A stretch of 64,000 nt of DNA from Vanrija pseudolonga. Its lineage: Eukaryota > Basidiomycota > Tremellomycetes > Trichosporonales > Trichosporonaceae. The notes beneath the pieces are model-generated. The model was not told the origin of the DNA, did no database searches, and saw only the letters and a list, made by a program, of their open reading frames with translations. The stretch's first letter is position 1. Every line of letters begins with the position of its first letter. A program made the position numbers and the translations under genes. Where the stretch lies: contig NC_085855.1 of NCBI RefSeq assembly GCF_020906515.1, positions 1 through 64,000 of the forward strand, given 5' to 3'. Positions 1 to 11,780 of this stretch are shown here, piece after piece.

Positions 1-84
1 AACCCCCTAACCCCTAACCCCCTAACCCCCTAACCCCCTAACCCCCTAACCCCCTAACCCCCTAACCCCCTAACCCCCTAACCC
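1..84. repeat. Telomere repeat array, left chromosome end
   Basis: About ten and a half direct copies of CCCCCTAA, read as TTAGGGGG on the opposite strand, begin at the first base. The second unit is one C shorter. This is the telomere unit known from Cryptococcus and relatives. The array stops abruptly at a GGCGCC sequence, so the window starts at a true or nearly true chromosome end, probably with the distal part of the telomere trimmed. Confidence 0.97.
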
Positions 85-1430
85 GGCGCCGAGTGAGCTT
101 CCTTCCAACATCACCTCCCCTCTTCCACCTCGGGAGCTCGGGAGCCCCGTTTAGCGAACCAGGTGGTCAGCGCGAGGACTCACACGCACAATTCGACGCC
201 CTTGCGCCATGCACTTCTGCCTCGCTCACTGCTGCCGGGTTGAGCACGCGCTTCCCCACCCACTCGGGAACAGGGCAGCGTCCGAGCGCAAGTGGTGGAG
301 TACGATGAGGCGCAGACTTCGCCCTACCTTTGCAGCAACCAGCCGCGTGTGCAGGCTGGAGCCCAGGGCTCCCCGACGTGCTCCCTCCACTGTCCGTCAG
401 CTGGTCAAGACGGGATGGTAATCGAGGACGTCGTTGTCAGAGCCAGTCACTGCAATCACGACCGAAAGATTGGTGTCACGGCGACGCCTTGCTAGTTCGG
501 TCGACGGCCAATCTTACACCTCTTCTCCCTCTCTGATGCCCTTGCTCGCCCCGTCGCCGACAACAGCACCCGTCCCGGCGTTGACTGCCAATGCCCGCAG
601 CACTGGGCAAGGTGGCCAGCGGAGGCTTTGGAGCAGACACATCCGGCTCAAAGTCCCTCATATTGTCGTGGTTGGAGCCCGCACAAAGGCGGGAACTTTC
701 AACATTTCTTGTTCCCGACAAAACAAGACGCTTGAAAATCTCACGTGGCGTTGTTGGGAAGCGCGAGGTTCCTGGTAGGAGCGCTTGCAACTCGCTGCAA
801 GTCGGTCCTCGACTATGAGATGATTGTTGCATCTATGAAGCAGCGGAAACGGAACCGCCACACTGGGCGATGCGGCAGAGAAGCCGTCCCTTCTCGCCGA
901 GTGCGTCGGCTAGACGGAACGGGCTTCGACGTCGTCGGTGTTCATCGTGGCGTCGAGGGGATGTTGACAATCGGCTGGCTGGCAGCGGCGCACGAGAGAC
1001 GCGAGCGGGGGCGCTACACCTTGGTGAGCACACTGCCGCGACCGCACTATCATTGTCAACCTTGAACCATGCTGGAGCTGTGAATGGGAACGACACTCCA
1101 ACTATTGTCAAGAACCACGCCCCGGTTGTTGTCGGGAACCACACACCAGCCGTCGTCGGGAACCACGCGCCAGATGATGTCGGGAACCATGGTCGAGCTG
1201 TCAGCGGGATCCACATACAGGCAGCCAACCCTGGCACGCGTCGGTGGTGTAATCGCATGAGCGAGTGTAATGGGGACCTCCAAGTCGCATCTGGTGTCAC
1301 GGCAAACGACTGCAAACTCTCCGCGCGCAGGCTCCCGGTGTGCTTGCTTGGCGAGCTGGGTTTTGGTGCCGCAACGTCGGCCTTGGTGCCAAGTGTCGGG
1401 TGAGCAAAAACATCCGGCCGAATCACATTC
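85..1430. other. Subtelomeric spacer without a supported gene
   Basis: Several open frames of 60-217 codons exist on both strands, but none shows a recognisable domain, and GC-rich DNA yields such frames by chance. The only structure I can point to is the 24-bp tandem repeat at 1065-1208. The first gene I can support starts at 1593. Confidence 0.6.
1065..1208. repeat. 24-bp minisatellite, six diverged units
   Basis: Six consecutive 24-bp units begin with AAC and mostly end in GGG; typical units start AACCAC and end GTCGGG. The first and last units resemble each other most (both AACCAT...GAGCTGT..GGG). Because 24 is a multiple of three, the array reads as an 8-residue repeat in every frame (for example NHAPVVVG on the plus strand, WFPTTTGA-like on the minus strand). 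This inflates frames here and does not show that any of them is a gene. Confidence 0.85.
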
Positions 1431-1439
1431 TTATCTGAT
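1431..1439 (-). promoter_or_regulatory. Iron-responsive GATA site (ATCAGATAA)
   Basis: The minus strand reads ATCAGATAA, an exact match to the ATCWGATAA element bound by fungal iron-regulatory GATA repressors of the Urbs1/SreA/Cir1 family. It lies about 155 bases upstream of the ATG of a siderophore transporter, the expected kind of target. The match is seen in the sequence; iron repression through it is inferred. Confidence 0.7.
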
Positions 1440-1545
1440 TGCACGGCTGCCCAATCCACGCCGTCGGCTACCCTGGCTTGGCACATCGCCGGCCGACACC
1501 CTCGTCACAGCCTTCAAACGAAAAACTCCACGGACACGTTACTGT

Positions 1546-1551
1546 AGATAA
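1546..1551 (+). promoter_or_regulatory. Second GATA core (AGATAA) near the siderophore transporter start
   Basis: A plus-strand AGATAA (HGATAR core) lies about 42 bases before the ATG at 1593. It lacks the full ATC prefix, so it is a weaker candidate, but its pairing with the perfect site at 1431-1439 adds to the case for iron control. Confidence 0.45.
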
Positions 1552-1592
1552 AAACTCTATGCACACATCTTCTCATCTCACAACACTGCGCC

Positions 1593-3600
1593 ATGGTAGC
1601 CGTACAGGAGCCATCCACGCTCACCACTGTCCATGTGCGTGATGAAAAGTCTGCCGACGTGGAGGCGCCGAGCCCCTCGGGCGGCGACACCGACACCGAC
1701 AGTGTCATCAGCCAGGCCATCGGCGTGACACGGATCGAGAGCATCCGTGTGTATGGCCGTGTGATAATCGCTGACATCTAGATGCGATGCTCAGCAACAG
1801 CGGCCTCAAGTACTGCCTCTGGGTGTAAGCTGGCCTGCATGGTACTCCGCTGACCCCAGCATGATCGGCGTCATGTGCATCGTCTACGCCCTGCAGCAGT
1901 CGACCACGGCAGCCTACACCCCGTTCGCGACGTCGGCCTACACGAAGCACACACTCGTGGCCACTATCGGCGTCATCTCGGCTGTTGTCGCAGCGATCAC
2001 TCAACCCATCATGGGGAAGATTTCAGACCTCGCCTCCCGCCCCGCGGCCCTCTGCGCCGCCGTCACCCTGTTCACCGTCGGCTACATCATAGTCGCGTCT
2101 AGCAGCCGCGTATCCGATGTGGTTGTCGGCCTGGCGCTCAACCAGTTTGGCCAGCTCGGCATCCGCCAGATGGAAATCCTACTCGTTGCCGACATTACCG
2201 TGCTTGAATGGCGCGGCTTCGGCCAAGCACTCACCTCGGTGCCTTGGGTGCTCTCGGCCTTCATCTCTGGGTACATTTCGCAGGGCATCAACGCGTACTC
2301 AGAGGGCGGCTGGCGATGGGGCTACGGCATGTTCTGTGCCATCGTCCCCGTCTGCATCGCACCCACCATCATGTTCTTGTTCTGGGCCCAGCGTCGTGCG
2401 CGACCTCAGATTGAGAGTGAGTAGGCGCCCCGAAGTCGCGCTGACGCACAGTGGCTGTCCAGAGACAGGGAGGCCCCGAGCACGAGACCAAGCTGCAGAG
2501 ATTCAAGGCCTTTGTCATCCAGGTCGACATTGTCGGTCTGCTCCTCATTGGCACGTCGTTTGCCTGTCTCCTTGCCCCCGGCACCCTCCGCACAACCGCC
2601 AAGGGCGGCTTTGCGAATCGTGAGTGAGTGCTGCGTCACCCTCGCTGACCCCAGCCTCCCTCATCGCCCTCTACGTCGTCGGCGGCGTCCTCTTCTTTGC
2701 CTTTGGCGTGTGGGAATACTTCTTCGTCAAGCACGGTCTCATGCCGCGGCGCTTGATGAACCGGACATTTGTAGGTGCACCTCCGGCGCCGGCCCTAACG
2801 TCAGGTCTGTTGCATGCTGCTCGACTTTCAGTACTACTTCACCCGCCGCCTGGGCGAGACGTACGACCTCTCGTGGGTGTACATTATCAAGCCCGAGTGG
2901 AGCGCCCGCAACTACACGTTCTACGGCAACATCATGATCACAGGGTTGTGCGTCTTTGCCCTTGTCGCAGGCATCTTCATGCGCATGACCCACGGGTACA
3001 AGCGCGTTCAGCTGGCCGGGCTCGCGATCAGGTCGATGTAAGTTCAGCCCCACAGCCGAGCTAACCTCTAGTGGCCAGGGCATCCAGTACCTCTCCACGC
3101 AGGGCAGTCAGCCCACTGCCACCCTTGTCATTGGCCGTATCCTCATGTCCGCCGGCGGAGGAACGCTGTTCATCACGACTCAAGTTGCCGCGCAGGCATC
3201 CGTCCCTCACGCCGACATGGCCATGGCTGTGGCCATTATCGGCCTATGGACCCAGCTCGGCGGTGGTATCGGCGCAGCCATCTCCGGCGCCGTTTGGAAC
3301 GAGCGCGTACCAGCCAATCTCGCCAAGTACATTGGCGACACGCACAACGCGACCCAGCGCGCCGAGATCTTCGGGTCCCTCCTCAATGCTCGCAAGGCCG
3401 AACCCCATGCGCTGATCAACCTCGCCTACACCGAGGCCATTCGCCCGCTCTACTTGGCCGCTCTCGTCGTCTCCCTCCTCGCCTTCATCCCAGCCCTCCT
3501 GACTCGCGAAATCTACCTCGGCAAGGAGCACAACGAAGTCGAGGGCCGTAAACAGGCGCTTGAGGGGCCGAGTCCGTCTGACACGAAGGGGTCGGCGTGA
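1593..3600 (+). CDS. Siderophore-iron MFS transporter (ARN/SIT family)
   Basis: Predicted plasma- or vesicle-membrane proton symporter taking up ferric siderophores. Seven exons (1593-1746, 1782-1824, 1860-2416, 2452-2619, 2655-2770, 2805-3037, 3072-3600) join in frame to 599 residues, the usual ARN/SIT length. All six introns are 34-35 nt with CTGAC or CTAAC near the acceptor. The N-terminal segment GVTRIESIHAMLSNSGLKYC is the family's typical lead-in to TM1; AYTPFATSAYTKHTL, GGWRWGYGMF and SAGGGTLFITTQ match conserved transporter segments. Hydrophobic stretches fit 14 TM helices. The promoter carries a perfect iron-GATA site at 1431-1439 and an AGATAA core at 1546. It is the most telomere-proximal gene, where fungal transporter genes are often found. 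The start is the first ATG in frame. Siderophore specificity cannot be told. Confidence 0.9.
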
Positions 3601-3995
3601 GAAGAGGGTTGCGTCACCCCACTTGGTTCCCAATGACTATGCACGCCGTCTTACATGCATGTTGTTTGAGTCTATAGTTGCTTGCCACCTGACGGCGGCA
3701 AGGCCATCTTGTCTGAGCCTTGACTCCTGGGAGGAACCCCGCACCATCACAGTTCAGAAGAGCGACGGTGGCGGCTAGAGCCTTTGGAAAAGCACTTAGG
3801 ACACAGTCGGCGCTCGTTGCAGAAATTGATCAATGCAACCGATGTGAACGGCCTCGGCCACACTCGCATACCTCGACTCCCAAGGCCGATACCCCAGGAC
3901 TGTGATAAACTTCATACCATGCACGAGGTTTCTATGAGACCTTGGCCGTAGAAAAACGACCTCGTCGGCCATATCGCAGCAGCCATCTCGCAGCA
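3601..3995. other. Tail-to-tail spacer
   Basis: These 395 bases lie between the stops of two convergent genes, the siderophore transporter and the flavin reductase. I see no gene and no convincing signal. Confidence 0.6.
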
Positions 3996-5326
<1,331 letters not shown>

Positions 5327-6175
5327 AACCGTCTGCTTCTCCGACTTTAAGTACAGCTGCGAGAGCTGACGACGGCACTACTGTATGACCAATGCTCATG
5401 ACACGTCGCTGCATTGATTGACAATGTCAATGCATTGGAAGTTCGCTGTCAGAGTTTGTTGACCGAGGCAAGACGGTGGAGCGCGTGGCGCGGGGAGAAA
5501 GTGGCTTGCTCGTGGCCTCGTGGAGCAGGAGGCTATCAATGACATCCTGCCACCGGCGGTTGGTCCGTGATCCTCGGTGCCGGTTGTCATATCTCTTTGA
5601 ATGGCCGATCCTTTACTCAGCATGGAATCAGAACTTGGAAATCAGGATCAAAAACCATCGTGGTTGTTTGCTGAGTAAAAGTGCCGCAAAATCAGGACTG
5701 ATCTGTTTGCCGAGCAATAGCACACCTGTTGTGATTGTTGGCTGAGTAAGGATATATCGGCCATTGGACAACCGAGAAAACGGGTAATGCGGCTCTTGTA
5801 ATGTTGGAGCCAAGGCCGGCCCCACAACCTCGTGGCCCCAATGGTCCAGACACACGGCGTAGTGACATAATACCAGGCACCAGTTTGATTGGCGGCTTTG
5901 CGTGCTTTGGCACCACAAAGGACGCGCAACGGTGACCCATGTTGCTTGCAATGCTGCAGTGCTGTGAGATACTGGTTGATGTGGCCCTGACCGTCCCCGG
6001 TAGCCCGGCAAGTTGCATGCCCGCCGCCTGGCGGTTCCCTGGAAGTGTAACGCGACGCCAGTTGGCGGACTCCACCGCGGCTTCCAGACGTCGCGGACGG
6101 TTCTCCACCACGAATATACGCACCGTGACCGGCATGAGGTAGCACGAAATGACATGTCGCTACTGCTCCACCTAT
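5327..6175. other. Intergenic stretch with a small inverted-repeat element
   Basis: No gene is supported. Open frames on the minus strand (for example 5628-6257) show no known domain and partly shadow the 3' end of the next gene. The 166-bp inverted-repeat element at 5600-5765 is the only notable structure. Confidence 0.55.
5600..5765. repeat. 166-bp inverted-repeat element, MITE-like
   Basis: The ends are a perfect 10-bp inverted repeat (AATGGCCGAT at 5600-5609, ATCGGCCATT at 5756-5765). The inverted match continues inward, with one small gap, through CCTTTACTCAGC on the left and GCTGAGTAAGG on the right, so the terminal repeat is about 22 bp. Two internal copies of a TTTGCYGAGYAA motif lie near 5667 and 5706. 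The interior is AT-richer than its surroundings and codes for nothing. No clear target-site duplication is visible. A non-autonomous DNA transposon remnant is the simplest reading; a chance palindrome is less likely given the length. Confidence 0.5.
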
Positions 6176-7906
6176 CTACTCCGCGTCCACCTTGCGGTTC
6201 TCCTCGTCGCTGCCGCTCTTTGACGGCCGGTACAACACCGCAAAACCGAGGAACCAAAGCGCGGCCCAGCCGAGCTGAAAGTAAAAGCTGGCGTGGACGT
6301 TTGTGGGATTGGTGAGCCCACCCGGCTTAATGGTCAAGAGCCCAGACTGCACCGAAAAGCCAACCGCCGTGCCCATCTGAAAGGAAACTTGCAGAATAGC
6401 CCCCGCAACACCCGCCATCTCAGGCGGCACTGCAGTCATGACGCCGACATTAACGCCAGTAAACGACGCCATGGTGCCACCCGAGCCGAGAATAAATCCG
6501 GCGAAAAGGTAGCGCCAGTAGTCCTTCTGCCAGTTGTTTGGCTGGGCCATGAGTGCACACCCGACGGCACCAAGGGCAGTGCCGATAAGGATGGTGTAGC
6601 GCGGACGGACAGAGACGAGGCGAGGGAAAAACATGAGGAGGAGGGTGACAGCGGTGGCGGACACTCCCTCAGGCAGAACGCGGACGGCGGCGAGAATCGC
6701 ACTCTCGTGGTAGACAATCGTGTAGACCTGGACATGGGCGAGGTAGTTGACTGCCCACCAAGCGTAGATCTGGAGAGCAAAGATGGTGAGGACGACCATG
6801 TTCGGGATCTTCCACGTTTTGGTTGGAATGAGAGCCATGTCGTCGTCGAGGCGAGATTCCCAGTAAAAGAAGGCGGGGAAGAGGGCGAATGATAGCAAGA
6901 AGGGGACGAGGAAACCTGGCTTTTTCCAGCCATACGATGCGCCAAGGGTGAGGCCAAGGATGAGGAGCACGATGGCCACGAGCATGAGGAAGACGCCAAC
7001 AAGGTCGAGTCGGCGCCACTTTTGCTTCGTCTTCTTCGCGTCCTTGCCCGTGCTTGCTGGGATGAGGTAGAAGGACGACGCCGCGATGGGCAGGATAATC
7101 ATGCTGACGATGCGGAAGAACCAGCGCCAGCTCCTCATCTGGCCGCCACCAGGTATAAGGTTGATGACGCCTGCGATGATGATCCCAGTGACGTTGGCAA
7201 TCGCACCCGAGATGCCGTACAGGGTGAATGCGCGAGGCTGCTCATGAGGTTCAAACACAAACACAATGAGGCGGTAGCTTGCAGGGATGAGGCTGGCGCC
7301 AGAGATGCCGGCCAGCGCGCGGACAATGAAAAAGCTGTACTTGTCGGGCAGGAAGGATGTGACGAGAGACAGGACGCCCAGCGCGACAAATCCCCAGGAG
7401 AAGACCTGGGATGGCGAGTAGAGGTCTGATACACGGCCCCAGAAGAGGAGAAAGGCCGCGAACGTGACGCTGTATGCCGTGATAACCCACGACTGTTGGG
7501 CAAAGTCGATGTGGAGGTCGTGGGAGATGAGGTCCATAAAGACAAAGAACGCCGAGTAGAATAGGATATCGATGAACATTGCGAGGGCGAAGATGAAAAG
7601 CAGGGTCCACTTGAGTCCTTGAGAGAGCTTCTTGCGTGGTGCGTCGTCGCTGTCGGAGGTGCAGGCTTCGGGGTCGGTGGCGGAACTAGACTGCGTCGGT
7701 GTGGCGCCTGCGGTCGCCTTCTCCAGCTTGTAGCTGGCGCCGACAATGTCGACCTCGGCGTCCTTCCCAGGCCCTTTGGTCATCGGCGTCGGGACCAGCG
7801 TATCCACGTCGGTGGTCGAAATGGTTCGGGTGTGCGGGAGGAATCGTGGATCCGGCGCGTCGGAGGCGGGCTCGATCGTAGTGGTGCGGGGGATTGCAAG
7901 AGACAT
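6176..7906 (-). CDS. MFS transporter, 14-TM DHA2-type (Amf1/YOR378W-like)
   Basis: Single-exon membrane transporter of the drug:H+ antiporter-2 type; 576 residues from the ATG at 7906. An in-frame ATG at 7945 would add 13 residues, but MSLAIPRTTT looks like the better start. After a hydrophilic N-terminus of about 100 residues come WVITAYSVTFAAFLLFWGRV and GRVSDLY, the family's motif A region. RALAGISGASLIPASYRLI and SWRWFFRIVSMIILPI follow, and hydrophobic segments enough for 14 helices. Relatives move drugs, ammonium or small organic compounds; specificity cannot be read here. Divergent from the interrupted gene near 9.1 kb. Confidence 0.85.
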   Translation of the reverse strand: MSLAIPRTTTIEPASDAPDPRFLPHTRTISTTDVDTLVPTPMTKGPGKDAEVDIVGASYKLEKATAGATPTQSSSATDPEACTSDSDDAPRKKLSQGLKWTLLFIFALAMFIDILFYSAFFVFMDLISHDLHIDFAQQSWVITAYSVTFAAFLLFWGRVSDLYSPSQVFSWGFVALGVLSLVTSFLPDKYSFFIVRALAGISGASLIPASYRLIVFVFEPHEQPRAFTLYGISGAIANVTGIIIAGVINLIPGGGQMRSWRWFFRIVSMIILPIAASSFYLIPASTGKDAKKTKQKWRRLDLVGVFLMLVAIVLLILGLTLGASYGWKKPGFLVPFLLSFALFPAFFYWESRLDDDMALIPTKTWKIPNMVVLTIFALQIYAWWAVNYLAHVQVYTIVYHESAILAAVRVLPEGVSATAVTLLLMFFPRLVSVRPRYTILIGTALGAVGCALMAQPNNWQKDYWRYLFAGFILGSGGTMASFTGVNVGVMTAVPPEMAGVAGAILQVSFQMGTAVGFSVQSGLLTIKPGGLTNPTNVHASFYFQLGWAALWFLGFAVLYRPSKSGSDEENRKVDAE

Positions 7907-9062
7907 TGTTGTAAGGTGATGTGATTTGTGGCAGTCGAGTCTCACTACTGTGAAGAGCCACGAAACGAACTTGTGAGCTTAGGGTCTCCGTTTCTCGTTG
8001 GTTATGTACTCGACGCCCCGACTCGCCTCATCGCCACGTCGCACTTCTCCCCTGCCACGTCGCGCTGTTGCTCGGAGATGACATCGGAGATGGCTCAAGT
8101 GATGACAAGCACATAGCGTCATGGCGGACAATCTCCACGACCAGCCAGGCTGCATGAGCCTGCGAATTTGATGGTGCCGGGGTTATGCTGATTGAAATGG
8201 TGGTGTTGAAGGAAATGGCAGCAGCGACAACAGCGATGGGGTGGCAGAGTGGGGCAGGAGAGTGGGTTTCGGCATCGTCGCATCGTCGACCACGTGATCC
8301 GATGCCCAGAGTAGACTCCGACCTGGGCCCCGGTGCATACAATTTGTCCGCCAGCGCTTACTTGCACCAGGACAGGCGCCGCAGCTTTACTCATCGGCCA
8401 AGCACCTCAAGCACCTCCCCAGATGCCCACGCCCTGCGACCTTCGGGATCGTCGGGACAGACCGACTGATTTGTGTACAGTGGCGAGAAACGCCCATGCC
8501 GAGGGGTGCAACTACCACCACGAGTCGACCACGCCAAGCCACGTTGCGGCCCGAGCCGCCGGATGCTGATGCATGATGGGCGCTCGCCAAGTCCCCAGGC
8601 AGTGGTCGACGTTACATAGTGCCAGGCCGTCTGGATTGCAGGAGGCTCTGGCAGCTGCACGCGGATGATCTCTCGGCCGCGGCAATGCAAGCCGCGAGTA
8701 GACACGTAGCTTGCCTCGACGCGCTCGACGCGCCCGATCGCGCGCTCGACGCCCTCCACGGGCTCTTGAACACGTGGCTTTCGGTGCGAGTTCGTGAAAT
8801 GGCGGTCACCAGTTGCTCATCGGCATCAGTCGGCTTAGTAGCTCGCAGCCATCGACGCACGCTGCGGCCCTCGGCTACGTCGATGCGCTGGGGAGCGGGC
8901 GACGCCAGTCATGCGAACAACGAGGGACGCAGCATGGTCGTGGTTCACGCGATTCATTTCACCCGATTCATAGACACCACACCGCTACTACTTGCACGGG
9001 ACTCACCGGCTGGAGCAAGTACGCCAATGGCGGATGGGACTAGCCTGGCATCGGCGGCATAG
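7907..9062. other. Intergenic stretch, no gene seen
   Basis: Open frames of up to about 147 codons (for example 8619-9062) end in frame with the interrupted gene that follows but show no domain. A 5' exon of that gene may lie here, since CGGCATAG before 9063 could be a splice acceptor, but I could not find a convincing start or donor. Confidence 0.5.
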
Positions 9063-10241
9063 ACGGACGGCCTCACACTCGAGCCGTTGGGATTCAACTT
9101 TCGGTACGACCCCGTGACCGACTTGCTTGCCTTCGAGGGCACCGGCAAGGACGGCTCACAAGTCAGTTACAAATAGAGCCCCTTTGCGGCCGGCGCCAAC
9201 TTCACCTTCAGCGACGACAAGGGTGCTCCCTACACGGCCGTGACCAAGGCTGGGTCCGTGGCCATTGTGCGCCAGTCAGACGGCACGGCCGTTCCGTCAG
9301 TTGCCTTTAGCGACCCCGCGCTTGGGCAAGCCATCTCGGTCAGCACTGTCAACAAGGTCATTCAGGTCAACGCTTCCGATTCATACGGTCTCCTGACGAC
9401 CTTTGTGCCCTCAACGCCGCACACAGTGTTCAAGGACGAAGCAACCAATCGGCTGTACGTCCCGAAGCCTGTCACAGAGCCAGCCTTCACATACAACGTC
9501 GCGTCGGGCAAGTACCTTTCAACAGGCTACGACAACTTTGCGTACCAGAACACCGACATGGGTTCACCCAATGCGTGGGTGCCTGTGGGTATCCAGCCAG
9601 CAGCAGTCGCCACCAAAGCCGCATACGTATCTCAACTCGACGTCGGGAGTCTCACGCAGCAAAACTACCGTTCGCGGACATACGCCGTGTTCTCCGACTT
9701 GTACTTGAGCTTCGACGTGGTGAGCATGACGCCGCACTCGGCCTCGCAGACATCGTACTCGACCCAAGTAGTCTACAAGGACGCCGCGGGACAGCCCCTG
9801 AGCACAACGAAGCGCTACAGTGTCAAGATTGGCAGTAGCACGCTCGGGTCGTCCTGGTTCATCGAGCCGCTGATGGACACATATCAGACGGCCTACCCAA
9901 GCGGCTTCTTCCGTCTCCAGCAGAACGGCCTTTACCTCCAGGCCACAGGCAGTACCGTTCAGGCTCAGCGTGCGTGGGGAGCAGTCACCTCCACAGCGGG
10001 CAAGCAGCCGGACTATGACTCAACTGCCAATGCAGGCTGGGGCAGCCCTGGTGGATCCGACATCTGGTTCTTGTATCCGATTGCTTCGAGCTCCAGCACC
10101 GACCTGGCAGAGGCAACAGGTTACAAACTGGTCAATCGCAACTCGGGTCTGGTGCTGCAGGCCGTGAATGGCTCATTCGTCACGGTTCCCAACCAAATCA
10201 GCCATAATGCCCAACAGGCCGCCGTCTTTACTGTAGTCTGA
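9063..10241 (+). pseudogene. Unknown protein gene, interrupted or incompletely modelled
   Basis: A long protein-like frame runs from about 9063 to the TGA at 10239-10241. Its coding part reads as soluble protein, with segments such as LEPLGFNFRYDPVTDLLAF, SPFAAGANFTFSDDKGAP and GYKLVNRNSGLVLQAVNG. The last of these, and GLYLQATGSTVQ, loosely resemble beta-trefoil repeats, but I do not claim a family. One in-frame TAG at 9174-9176 splits the frame where the sequence on both sides still looks coding, and no ATG is found at the 5' end. Either it is a pseudogene, or an unseen intron and 5' exon exist, or there is a sequence error. Downstream of the stop, 355 codons stay open. Confidence 0.5.
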
Positions 10242-10361
10242 GCTATGAGATGAACTCCTTGCGTACCCAACGATCTGCATAGTCAATCAAATGCGGTGGA
10301 TGCAACGGTGCGACATGGATGGGGCCTGGGGGCAACGGCCTGCGCCTCCTCGTGCGACCAT

Positions 10362-10826
10362 TTACTTGACGTCCTTGGCAATCTTGCATGCGGGGCAGTC
10401 AAAGCTGGTCGCGTCAGGTCAACCTCGTTCACCGCAACTCACATGACAAACTCCTCCTGGTCGACGGGGGCGATGAACGTCGCAATGAACTCTGCGGGCT
10501 CGGTCGCGCTGGCGTTGCGGCTGTGAGAGTGAATGTCACCGGGGTTCTCGGTCCACGAGTCGCCTGGGCCAAACGTCTTGGGCTCCTCGTCATTGACAGC
10601 AGACTCGACGCTACCGCTGAGGATTACGGCGGTGACAAAGGCGTTTCCATGACGATGCCTTGGGGTAAAGGCTCCGGGGTCGTAGGTGACCTTGAGTGAG
10701 ACCGTCTTGAGGGTAGGGGCGTTGGGAAGCGTGTGCGCGAAGAGCACCTCGGTGGTGGTACCGTCGGTCTTGGTGATGGGGTTGCTCTGGGTCAGCTTGC
10801 TGGCAAGAGTCTTGCACCCACGGCAT
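10362..10826 (-). CDS. Small cupin-fold protein
   Basis: Single-domain cupin. The main exon reads LFAHTLPNAPTLKTVSLKV, then GAFTPRHRHGNAFVTAVILSG (motif 1) and GDSWTENPGDIHSHSRN (motif 2). Motif 1 keeps the HxH pair but lacks the usual Glu four residues later; motif 2 keeps its His. At the 3' end a donor at GTCAT|GTGAGT splices to a last exon reading FDCPACKIAKDVK, with the stop at 10362-10364. The 5' end is uncertain: ATG at 10826 with a 31-nt intron gives MPWSNPITKTDG, but an upstream start is possible. About 130 residues. Cupins serve as dioxygenases, isomerases or binding proteins; no reaction can be named. Confidence 0.7.
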
Positions 10827-11780
10827 GTTGGCAGTTGTTGGGATGTGTGTTGTGGAGGGAGGCGTGAAAATGGCGCATGTCGTGTCTTATAGACTCAAGT
10901 GAACTCAAGTGCACTCAAGCGAAGGCCAGCCAAGCAAGTACGTCATTGTGCGGCCTGCCGAGATGAGTTGCGAGGGACGGTGGGGTGCGAGATAACTAAG
11001 GGCAGTCGGGACTTCCGATCCCTCGGCGGGGTGCAACCGCCGTCCCCCACTCACCGCGCGTCGTTTCTACCTCGTTTACCGCCGGCACTTGGTGAGTGAA
11101 GCCCTGACATGCTGTGACCATCCAGTCAGCCAGTGTTCCATCCGCAAACCATTCGCCGCACATTGTCAACAACGGCTTGGCCCATGGGCGGCCCACTCCC
11201 TGGTTTCTTACGGATGCCAAGTCCCCGAAGTCGGCGATAGTGGTGCCATCATGGAACGATTACCAGTGTCGACGTGAAGCGAAGACCGGTGCCGGTGAGC
11301 CCGGAGGCGTGTCGCCTGGCATGGGTGTCCCGTCGTACGACCCGCCGGCCGACGCGCGCGAGGCAGTCCACGGCGGTCGCGGGCCGGGCTCCGAGTGTCT
11401 GCGAAGACTCCATGCATACTGTCACGACGAACATCATGGTGTACGTTAATGGCGGACGCGGCAGCAGCCACCGGGCGCGTGCTTGGCGTGAGGCCCGTCG
11501 CCGATCTCCGCGGCCGTCCATGGCATCCGCTGTCGCTGTCGATAAAGTCTCCTGAGCTGCACACCTTGCGGGTGTTGAGAAGGGCTGGGTCAATCGTCCA
11601 GCCTGAGGCGCATCGCTGCTGACGAGGCTTGCTTTCAAAGTCAAGCGAGAAGAAGGAAAACGCGTGGCCAATGGGGCAAGCCTGCACGGCCACGCAGCCC
11701 TCCCAGGCGCGGCCAACACCAGAGTCACAACGTCACAACTGCATATGCTCGCCCCATCGTACAACAACAATACCACCCCC
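10827..11780. other. Intergenic stretch, no gene seen
   Basis: Overlapping open frames on both strands (largest 11249-11920, minus) have no recognisable motif and are taken as chance frames in GC-rich DNA. Confidence 0.55.

Noticed and set aside
833-1486. 217-codon minus-strand frame with WFPTT-type repeats near the telomere
   Set aside because: The repeats come from the 24-bp minisatellite, which keeps all frames open; flanking sequence has no protein features.
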